Shown in pieces: positions 55,701-64,000 of a stretch of DNA of 64,000 nucleotides. The stretch comes from Panicum virgatum. Lineage: Eukaryota > Streptophyta > Magnoliopsida > Poales > Poaceae. A model generated the notes under the pieces. That model made no database searches. It saw only the letters and a list, made by a program, of their open reading frames with translations, and was not told where the DNA came from. Each line of letters opens with the position of its first letter. Within the stretch, counting starts at the first letter, position 1. Where the stretch lies: the NCBI RefSeq assembly GCF_016808335.1, contig NC_053138.1, forward strand, positions 51,490,951 to 51,554,950. The letters are read 5' to 3'. The position numbers and the translations under genes were made by a program.

Positions 55701-56591
55701 GGCGGCTCCGCGGCGGGGTGGAGCTCGCCGGGGTTCAAGCAGGGCGGCAGCGGCGTTCTGTGGCGTGGGAGCGATGAGAGAGCGAAGGGAAGCACGAAAT
55801 CGAGTTCTGGGGCTCTTGTAGTGCTCGGGAGCTCGCTAGAATAGAGCGGCGGGCTCTGCAGGGGACGCTCCACGGCGGCGTCGCGGTGGCGGCCGTCGGG
55901 GAGGTTCTGGGCGCGGCGGGGGTGCGTGGCGAGGGGTGGAGGCTCCAGCGCGAGGCAACAGGAGGGGGAGGAGCTCGCCGGCGACGCGTGGAAGCCAGCG
56001 CACGGCGAAGTAATGGCCGGGAAAGCCGGGAAGGCGCTCCACGGCGGCGCTGTCGGTGGCCGGCGGCGAGAAGCAGAGCAGGGAGGGGGAGATGGTCATA
56101 AGGGCGATTTTGCAATTTCCAAAAGTTCCAGGGACTAAATTGTAAACCAGTGATAACTTTTAAACCAAAGCTCAAATGGAAAAGTGCCCAACATGAAAGT
56201 TGTTCAAAATTTCAAGATTTACAACTTTGATATTGTGCAAAAATTTATTTGGCCAAAGCTTCAAGAGCTAAAATTAAAATTGTTGAAGGGATTTTGAATT
56301 CCAGGAAATTTGTCTTTTTCAAAGCAATTTCACTTCAAATGTAGACCTTCAAGCAAAATTTGATGCCATGCAATAAATGCACTGAAATTTTGCACAAACA
56401 CCCTCCATAAAAGCTATAAACACAAATAACTTTATAAAGGACCTTACATAAAATCATAATTACACATATAACCTTTCATAATTACAAAAAGATCCTTTTC
56501 ACTTAAATCGAGCACATAATGTATAGCAAACCCACACAATTACTGTGCAGGCACCTAATTAAAATACTGTGTAAACACCCGGGGTGTTACA
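52755..56591 (-). repeat. 5' LTR of the full-length gypsy (3,837 bp)
   Basis: Starts TGTAACACC and ends TTCTGCCACA on the minus strand. GC-rich block at 55430-56100, A-rich (T-rich on the coding strand) block at 54370-55380, short reading frame at 54195-54407. Confidence 0.95.
54195..54407 (-). CDS. LTR-embedded short reading frame (5' LTR of the full-length gypsy)
   Basis: 70 codons; the body is the same acidic sequence as 34690-34896, with T for A and A for T substitutions and otherwise silent changes. Acceptor-like CATATAG precedes the coding part at 54365. It may be an exon of a spliced LTR transcript. Confidence 0.4.
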   Translation of the reverse strand: MPMFVYNVVLALHIDTTTLSDGTYELIPESDGGDLEAQVNTAELTEAPNQSSEEPSAEIVSNYREGKPRT

Positions 56592-58556
56592 ATCATCATG
56601 CCCAACTGCGGCTCACTGCTAGAAACCCAACTCAGAATCGCCCTAAGATAGGTATTCTCATTCTCCAAGTTAGCTTTCTCTACCGCAAGATTATTCAAAT
56701 CAGAAATCAAACCAGGGCAAACATGACAATCAATAGGGGGGCTAGACTCCCCGACCTTAGTCTTCCCTAAAGACTTAATCAAGGCATTCTTCTCATCTAG
56801 CTCCGACCTAAGCGTGGGACAAAGCTTACAGGCACCAAGCAAAACAGGCCTAGATCCAAGCTCCTCTAGCTCACAAACAACAGTGGCAAAATTAGACTGC
56901 AAAGAAGCTAGATCAGACTTAAAAATGGGACACTCATCGCATTCAAGCACATCACTAATGATGGGAGCGTCCTTAGCCAGTTCAAGCTCATGCTTGGCCT
57001 TAGCTAGCTCATGAGACACGTCAGCAAGCGAAGTCTTGGCAACATCCAAGTTCACAACGTTCTCATCATGCTTGGCACGGAGAGCAACAAGATCATTCAT
57101 GTGAGATATGCAGCCAGCACACTCATCCTCACCAGATTTCTCTCTAGCGCAAGCCAGCTCAGCCCTAAGCTTTCTACGCTCTCTAGCTGCTTCCTTAAGC
57201 AGCCTCTTCTGATTGTCGAGAGCGGCGTACAACTCCCTAACCTCCATATCAAGCAGGTCAATCGTGGAGTTTACCTCTGAATCACTCTCGGATCCAGGAG
57301 AAGAGTCATCGTGCATCGGTGTAGCATGTCCACCTGGTGCAGAAACCCTTGCGCCGACCGAAAGCCAAGCAAAGGCCGATGAAGCCGGGGGCATCCTTGT
57401 CCCACTTCTTTTTCTTCTTCTTGTCGTCGTCGTCAGAGGTCGGTGAAGAAGAGCGATCGGTGTCAGAGCTCTTGTTGAGGTCGCTGAGCTGCGCCAGGAA
57501 AGCCTTCTCCCGCTTCTTGGCTTTGTACTGGAAGCGCTTCTTGAGCGACTCCTTGTCGAAGCGTCCTCCCCGATCATGACTGCGGTGCCCATGGCGCCGA
57601 CGCTCCTTGTTGGAGCCTCCCTCGTCATGGTCGTGGTGGTGGTAGTAGTCGAAATTGTTGTTCTGGCCACCGCCGGACTTCTTGGGGCAGTCGGTGATGA
57701 AGTGGTTCAGATCGCCGCAGTGGTAGCACCCAGGGTTCTTCTTCCTCTGCCTGTTGTGATAGACACGCTGGAACTTGTTGATGAGGAGGCACAAGTCGTC
57801 GTCGCCCAGCGTCTATAACTGCTCATCTATAACAGAAGGCAGAGAGGCAAGAGAAAAGCCAAGAGCAGAGTTAGCATTAGAGCTCAATCCACCTGGGCCA
57901 GTCACAAGAGCGATGCTCTTGGAAGGAGGGGCACCATTGAGCTTGGCCCCTGTCTGATTATCCACCTATGTGGCCTTGAGCTTGCTGAAAAGCTCATTCA
58001 CGGTCAGAGTCTCATAGCCTGTAGACTCGATGATCGTGTTCACCTTGAGATCCCACACAGAGCGGTCAAGTGCGTAGAGCAACTTGAGGGCCTTCTCGTG
58101 CTCTGTGTAGTCAAGGGCATCAGCAGATCTGTTCGCACTGACTTTGTTCATAATCGATTGAAACCGACTGAACATGTCGCCAATGCTCTCACCCGGCCCC
58201 TGTGTGAAGTTCTCATATTCACACCGGTGAGTCTCGAACATTCTAGCCTTCACCTGAGGTGTGCCCTCGTGGTAGTTCTCAAGGCACGTCCAAACTTTGT
58301 GGGCTTCCTGAAAACCCTGGACGCGTGAGAACTCCGCACAAGAAACGCCAGTAAACAAGGCATTGACAGCCTTGGCGTTAGCCTCGTGCTCGGACACCTG
58401 AAGAGGAGTGGTCCGAATGGAAAGCACCTCGTACGCCGGGTTCTTGGTGATATCTCAGACCTCGGCTCCCATGCTTTGCAAGAAGGCTCGCATGCGAACC
58501 TTCCAATAAGCATAGTCCTCGTCGGAAAACACTGAGATCTTCCCAAGACTTGCCAT
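56592..58556 (-). pseudogene. Copia (Sirevirus-like) gag, N-terminal part (right of the nested gypsy)
   Basis: ATG at 58556 opens MASLGKISVFSDEDYAYWK, typical of UBN2-type copia gag, followed by the UBN2 domain (58427-57970), a CCHC knuckle (CYHCGDLNHFITDC, near 57725) and a long coiled-coil region with repeated CxxC pairs (ECDECPIF, CKLCPTL, CHVCPGL; 57250-56700). The frame reaches the gypsy insertion and resumes at 31031. In-frame stops are TGA 58455-58457, TAG 57966-57968 and TAG 57813-57815, and a frame change lies near 57310-57330. Not functional. Confidence 0.88.
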
Positions 58557-58596
58557 GGTCACCAAGTGATTTTCGAACTGGTTAAGGTACTGAAAA

Positions 58597-58617
58597 CCTC
58601 AACCTGCTCTGATACCA
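58597..58617 (-). promoter_or_regulatory. Primer-binding site of the copia element
   Basis: On the minus strand TGGTATCAGAGCAGGTTGAG follows the 5' LTR after two bases, an extended tRNA-Met match. Confidence 0.92.
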
Positions 58618-58619
58618 AT

Positions 58620-60628
58620 TGAGGGACCGAAAAGGCGACCAGAGGGGGGGTGAATGGGAGTCGATCAAAAATTCTCGCAATTGAAAGCTCGACCTATGAT
58701 CCCAAGTTTACACCCAACCCTCGAGTCCTAGGTGAAGTGTAGAGTAGCTATAGAGGAGCTACACTAACACAAAGCAGCCCTAGGAACAAGCAAGAGTGAC
58801 CGCGGAAGCAACCACGAAGAGCAGCACAAAAACAGCACAGTATAACTCATCGGTTGATCTGACGCTTGAGTTTGAATGGCGTCGGTTCAACCGACGAGCA
58901 GAGCCAGCAGCAGTAAAAGCGAGCACCGGTTGAACCGATGCAGAGGCTTCAAAGGACGTCGGTTGAACCGGTGATAGAGCACCGGATGATCCGACAAAAT
59001 CAAGCCCAATCGTCGGTGCAGTTGTCCAGAGGGACTGCAAAATGACGTAGTGAACACCGGTTAAACCGACGCCAACAAAACCCTAGTGTCGGTGCAATTG
59101 ACCAGAGAGATCACAAGGCGAAAAATGCTGAGCACCAGTTAAACCGATGTAGACAAACTTCAATACGCCGGTGCAACGGCAAAAACAACACGCAGAGACA
59201 AATATTTAGGCTTCACCGGTTGAACCGATGCTTCTGGAACAAAAGCATCGGTGCAACCAAGCCAAACGTCCAAAACCCTAAAGTACCAAGATCCTACACA
59301 CCGGTTGATCCGACGCGGACAACTTCAAAGCGTCGGTTCATCCGGTGCTAGGAAGAAAAGAGTCTAGAAACCCTTTTCAGCCCGCGACCTTTGAAATCTT
59401 CGATGATTGGAAGATTAAATCAAGTCCAAATGAGCTCAAATTTTGCAGCCATGATCACAAAGGACTTGTGAACATGTCCACGGAAGGAATCGACGAATCA
59501 CTCCATAGTTTGGGAGGAATCGAGGAATTACGAGCAAGAATGGGAGTTTTCTCTAGAACGCCAAGAACTTCGATTCGAGGGGACTCGTGATTCCAGGGGT
59601 TGTAGCACTAGGCTAGATGTATTAGAGTCACTTCAAAAAGTCATGGAATGATCAAGAACCAAGCCATCAACTCGTGCTCATGGAACGACAAAGGAAAATC
59701 GAATTTCAAACAAACATGGCTCAAGATGAACGAAATCGAAGTGAATACAAAACCCCGGAGGGCACAAGGAGGGAAGGGCCTCCTTTCCTGATCAATCTCA
59801 GTACAAAAACTCAAAATCCCATGGTTCAACTTCTACTCCTAGAGAAGAGAGGGAGAGGATAGAGAGAGGGATAGAGGGGGCGCCTGGAAGAGATGAGAGT
59901 GGCGTCCGTTCCTTAGCTCCAGTGGCCAGTGAGTTGGCTGCCCTCCTCTCTTTTAACCCCACTAACTCTCTAGACTAAAGACTAAAATACCTCTAGACAT
60001 AACTAGACACTAGAAAGCCTGTAGGGGCAAAACCGGAAAGGATACATTGGACTCATCCGACGGCCGAGGTTCTTTCTTCGACTTGAAGCCTTCTCCGTGA
60101 TGCCGCCATGTCGATGAAGATCCGGTTCGCGATTTTGGGGGGTCCGCAAAACCCGGGTAGGTGGCCGGTTTTGAGAAAACCACCAAAACTCCACGCGCGG
60201 GAAGATTCCCGCCTCCACGTCGTGGCCCTAGATGGCATTCCTGCCTCGGCCTTCTGACGGCCCTAGACACCGCCGAAGCCCGTCGCCTCCGTCAATCCCG
60301 AGACTGACGCCCGTGCCTCCACGACTTGGCGTCTTCAACCGCCGTCCGCCTCCTTGGTTTTGTGCCGCAAACCAAGAAACCCGCCTTCCATCGCCGCTTG
60401 CACCCTCGATCCAGGAGTGGACGCCACAGCTGCCGCCCGGCACGAGCTCCGGTCCCGGCTGCCCTTCAACGCCGTCCACCGCACGGTCCATCGGCCACAG
60501 CACCTCTCGGCAGCTCCCCGTCGACACTTGATGCCTGTGTACCTGCAACCAAAGACCAAGCGCACGATCACACTGCACGATTGATAATTCACTCATCACA
60601 AGCAGGATAGAGTACTCCACATTTCTCA
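58620..60628 (-). repeat. Copia 5' LTR (2,009 bp)
   Basis: Pairs with 23665-25681. Contains the second array of inverted CACCGGTTGAACCGACG motifs at 58849-59346. Confidence 0.93.
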
Positions 60629-60633
60629 AAATT

Positions 60634-61199
60634 GCAACTTTATAAAAAAGAAATCTAGTTCTAACTATTTGCCTTACCCTCTGAAATTTATTTTTTTAGG
60701 AATTAGTTGTCTACATGTTGTAACTAACCCTACGAAAATTCAAAACCTTTTTATGCCTAAATCACTAAGATTAATAAAATTACTAATGATAGTATGGTCA
60801 TTTACCAAATAACACTAAGATTAGTCATAGTAAAAATAAGAATGCCATTCTTAGTGATTTGATTAAAAAAGCATGGAAACTCGCATCCACACTATGTGTA
60901 TATTGCTGGTTTGTACACTACACCTTTCAACCATCAGGACAGTTTACGAAGGATCGCCACCTCCGATAGGCACTAGTCGGAGGTTACGCTGACCTACCTA
61001 ATTATCAAAATCACAAACTACGTTCTTATTACACCTTGTGCCACAAAATCAGAGCTGATAAGCTGAAAAGCATCTATCGCTGGCTCTTCCTGCCCAGCAA
61101 AGATGATGACAACTAGCCATTCCTATCTCGATGCCCTAGTATCTTACCTAGGCTGCTAGACAGCAGCTGGCATCGGCGAACACCTCCACGCACTAGTGT
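60634..61199. other. Host flank right of the nested stack, no gene recognised
   Basis: AT-rich sequence that continues the host text interrupted at 23659; the joined flank resembles a degenerate Stowaway end. No ORF or repeat of note. Confidence 0.5.
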
Positions 61200-62410
61200 C
61201 GCTTAATTTTCTGGGACCAGTAGAACTGGAGCAAGTTCTGTGTGCTTCCCATGCTAACATTACAGTACTAAACCCAGTAGTAGCGTAATGGTGAACAATT
61301 TTGCATGCTTTCCCCATGTATCCCATTCCCAATTAACCCAGTATCCCCACTCCAACTTCCTCATCAGATTCCCCCTAATCATTATGCATTCCACGCAAGA
61401 ATTCCGCAAGCTTCTGTTCTCGTATGTAGCTAACCAAAACTACTCATCACTCTATTTATGAGCAAAGGTATAGCTAGTGCCGAGGAGCAAGGCGACCCGG
61501 ACACTGGGGCAACCACCTTATTTAGTGCTTCGCCGGCCACGAACCAGCAGAACAACATTGCTCACAACATTGACGCATTTAATCATCTAGTAATATTTTT
61601 GCTGCACGCATTGATGCATATGGCTGCCAGTTTGGAATACAGGCACAATTTGGGTAAACAGATTTACTTAAGGCCCAACGAAAGATAACACGTGTGTGCA
61701 GGTGCAGCCTTTTGCTCGATGATGATGAATTATTGCATTTTCTTATGAAAACTTTGCTATGTACCTAAACATGCATACATTATATTAGAAAAGTCAAAAC
61801 GATCTACTTTTTGAAATTGGGGGAATATTAGATCCAGCCACCGTGCTTGGCAACAGGTCACTGAAACATTTCACTATTTACAAAAATTAAGGTTTTGTAA
61901 TAACTCATCAGTCAACAGTGACTGATCCAACATAAGGCTAGAATAGTATATATGAACCATCATCATGTCATGGACTAGGCAAATCACATTTCATTGAGTT
62001 GAGCGGTGAAGGTTCGTAACACATCGTCAGTCCCGTGTCACATCTCATGGCAATGCACTACCAATTCAAAACAACTTTTTAGTCCAAAAAGAACAAAGAA
62101 GAAACAGAAAAAAAATTAGGATTGTCTCACATCAAAATTAATAGGAAAGACTTAGAGCAATTAGCAAGATCAGAAGAAGAAAATTGATGTGATTAATACA
62201 ATTATTTCCCCATGCCACATTCAGTGGGGAATACCTTATCCCAGGAGCCCTGATACAGCATCAGATTTTATAAGCAACAATGCCTGCCGCCCCCTGCCAC
62301 AATAAAGAAGTGACAACCAGCCATTCATATCACATTGGTAGCCTAGCAAGACTGCTAGACTGGGCCAATTGAAGGGACAACCACACTTATTAGAAGCTGG
62401 GCTCATGACG
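61200..62410 (+). repeat. Host repeat unit copy U5
   Basis: The promoter-like part (61240-61690) matches U1 at 3070-3470 almost base by base. Shared blocks include CATGCTTTCCCCATGTATCC, CGCAAGCTTCTG, CTCTATTTATGAGCAAAG (TATTTAT 61453-61459), GGACACTGGGGCAACCACCT and GCATTGATGCATATGNCTGNC. The tail (61850-62370) matches 4480-4800 and 19350-19780. The middle of the unit (present at 3960-4350) is mostly missing. No intact ORF. Confidence 0.6.
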
Positions 62411-63477
62411 GCACATTGTGGTCACTTCACTCCGCTGCAGAGTGGTCGTGTTGATGTCATGCCAAAGTTCAGACCAACTACATGCCCTAGGAGTTGAATT
62501 TCAATTGCCCCATTTCCAATAACCGCAATCACTTCAATAAGAAGGTTGCATGATGCTAATATGGCAAACATTAGTATCGGGTCATGCCTAGACCCTGTAC
62601 TAATGATTTGGTGATTGTTGAGCTCAGCACCGAATCCATCCCGCAATGGCCTTCATCCAATTCCAAGGGCTACTTCTAGTGACTTTAAAAAAAAACAACT
62701 CGTATTGAATGCTCACATGGACCGTACAATCCATACCCAGTATGTCCTCTATTTCTCTAATGTTTTTATTGTCCAGGTTGCTTCTTGTGTTTCTGTTGTC
62801 ATGCTCACTATGTTCGTGTTATCATGTCAGGGCTAGCCCAGGTACGGTTTAATTTGAATGCTACTTGATCTCTACTACTGAAATTTTCTGATTCATCATT
62901 AGATGCATGTATGCACAGATATGAGTTAATTGCTTGTAGAAAGATGACCATGATCACTCCTAACGAAGCACCTATTATGTGGTCAATGTAATAATAGAGA
63001 TGCAAATGGTGACACGCTGACGCTAATATAATCGATATAGATAGTAGTTGCTGAGTTCTCTAGTTGACGTCCATCTGTTTACCACACGGCACAAGACATG
63101 GAGAATGGCCGAGAGGGCTTGCAAAGAAAATCGTTGAGCTCCAATACATAAAGAGGCCAACTAGCGGTTCTCTTGGTGGAATTGTCTTGTCCAACTAGAG
63201 GTTCAAAACTGTCCCGTTAATACACATGGCTCCTAGTGACAGTGACCATGCATATTGGAGGGAACAAACCGTCACCCCCCCTGCGCGCCGTCCTCTCTGG
63301 GCGACTCGGGTGATTTCCCGTCGCCCGCAACCAACCCCACCACCGCCGCCGTTCCCTGCCTCTGCCGCCGCCGGAAGTCCGATGAGCGGTGAGGAGGGCG
63401 GTGGCGGGGCCTTCTTCCTCTTTCCCTCTTCTTTCCCCACTTCCTTCTCCCTCATTTCCTGCACCCTAGACATGGAA
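62411..63477. other. Undefined sequence with a GC-rich segment near its end
   Basis: 62411-63240 shows no recognised gene. 63270-63470 is GC-rich with Pro/Arg/Ala-rich frames on both strands and looks like the 5' portion of a plant gene or a captured fragment; no domain can be named. Confidence 0.35.
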
Positions 63478-64000
63478 CACTACTAGAAAACGGGCCTTGG
63501 GCACCGGCTGAGAAGGGCTAAAGGCACCAGTTTCCCAACCGGTGCCCCGCAACCGCGACCAATGGCCTCGCCTTAAGACACCGGGTTTTTCAACCGGTGC
63601 CTTAGGCTTCCATTGGTACCGGTTGGAAAGACCAGCCGGTACCAAAGAGGCAGCCACGCTGACGTAAGGTGGCAGCCCCTTTGGTACTGGTTGGTATTTC
63701 CAACCGGTACCAATGACCTTTTCCCTTTTTTTCCAAAATTCAGTTTTATTTGTTATATTTATAATTGTTTATTCTTTTATAATTGCTAAACGCACTCAAG
63801 CTCTACAGTACTATACGTTCATTGGTCGTTCATGTTCGTTTTCAGAGAATATTTGAAACTAACTAAAAGTGAAATGCGAGCATATAATTAAGCTAATTAG
63901 ATGAACTAATATATTTACAAATTTACAAACATCAAGGCATAATGTTTAAAAATATTTACAAATGTACAAGTCATGTTAGCAGTCCAACTACTAGTCCCCT
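63478..64000 (+). mobile_element. CACTA element, left end; continues beyond the window
   Basis: CACTACTAGAAAA at 63478 followed by sub-terminal repeats of the type GGCACCGG, CAACCGGTGCC (63537-63600) and GGTACCGGTTGG / CCAACCGGTACC (63618-63708). The family differs from the 5414-17008 element in both terminus and repeat word. The other end is outside the window. Confidence 0.8.

Larger units (their letters stand above)
31032..56591 (-). mobile_element. Full-length Ty3/gypsy chromovirus (Tekay/Del-like), inserted in the copia gag
   Basis: The 5-bp duplication ATCAT flanks it (31027-31031 and 56592-56596). The LTRs begin TGTAACACC and end TTCTGCCACA on the minus strand. The right LTR (52755-56591, 3,837 bp) is 5'. 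The left LTR is split by a nested element into 31032-32485 and 43015-45397, also 3,837 bp in sum. The internal region (45398-52754, 7,357 bp) has a PBS, a structured leader, an extra ORF, an intact gag-pol with chromodomain, and a PPT. Removing the nested element gives about 15.0 kb. It looks capable of encoding all retrotransposition functions. Confidence 0.96.
23665..60628 (-). mobile_element. Ty1/copia Sirevirus-like retrotransposon (split by nested gypsy elements)
   Basis: LTRs at 23665-25681 and 58620-60628 share TGAGGGACCG and CTCA ends, and the 5-bp duplication AAATT flanks the whole (23660-23664 and 60629-60633). A tRNA-Met-type PBS on the minus strand (58597-58617) puts the 5' LTR at the right. 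Gag and pol fragments are on the minus strand in copia order: gag, protease, integrase, RT, RNase H. Multiple polypurine tracts before the 3' LTR, 2-kb LTRs and a gag with two CCHC knuckles and a long coiled part fit the Sirevirus lineage. Without nested DNA it is about 11.4 kb. At least eight in-frame stops make it inactive. Confidence 0.95.

Noticed and set aside
63195..63486. Possible first exon of a host gene
   Set aside because: GC-rich with open frames on both strands, no domain, and cut by the CACTA at 63478; too weak to call as CDS.

Overview
This window looks like a piece of a grass (Poaceae) chromosome that is almost entirely transposable-element DNA. The sequence evidence is the set of families: CACTA elements with CACTACTACAAAA ends, Stowaway and Tourist MITEs, a Sirevirus-like Ty1/copia element, and chromodomain-bearing Ty3/gypsy elements with about 3.8-kb LTRs that begin TGTAACACC. 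No intact host protein-coding gene, tRNA or rRNA was recognised. A panicoid grass is my guess, not something the sequence proves.

Layout, left to right. Positions 1-5127 hold copies of an old host repeat unit of about 1.9 kb. A CACTA-like element (115-2698) interrupts the first copy, and itself contains a 1.74-kb Tc1/mariner-type element (566-2304) carrying a broken zinc-ribbon-like gene. Positions 5414-17008 are a complete CACTA element with TIRs, a TAC target duplication, an intact TNP2 transposase and a damaged TNPA/Ulp1-protease gene. Positions 17900-19850 hold another copy of the host unit with a Stowaway and a Tourist MITE. Positions 19913-21526 are a Sirevirus-type solo LTR with target duplication TGTTG.

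Positions 23665-60628 are one nested retrotransposon stack. The oldest layer is a minus-strand copia/Sirevirus (target duplication AAATT; gag and pol full of stops). A 15-kb minus-strand gypsy chromovirus (31032-56591, target duplication ATCAT) sits in its gag gene and has an intact 1,527-codon gag-pol plus an extra ORF upstream of gag. A plus-strand internally deleted relative (32486-43009, target duplication GGGCT) sits in the 3' LTR of that gypsy. After the stack come another copy of the host unit (61200-62410), undefined sequence, and the start of a further CACTA element at 63478 that runs off the window.

How the parts relate: the intact gypsy copy could supply proteins in trans to the deleted one, which keeps LTRs, PBS, PPT, a structured leader and the extra ORF but has lost gag to integrase. 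The most unusual signals are a short LTR-embedded reading frame whose differences between subfamilies are mostly silent, a duplicated stem-loop module in the gypsy leader with a compensatory base-pair change, a mariner-type element carrying a gene-like passenger, and a sharp switch in LTR-LTR identity at a nested insertion point.
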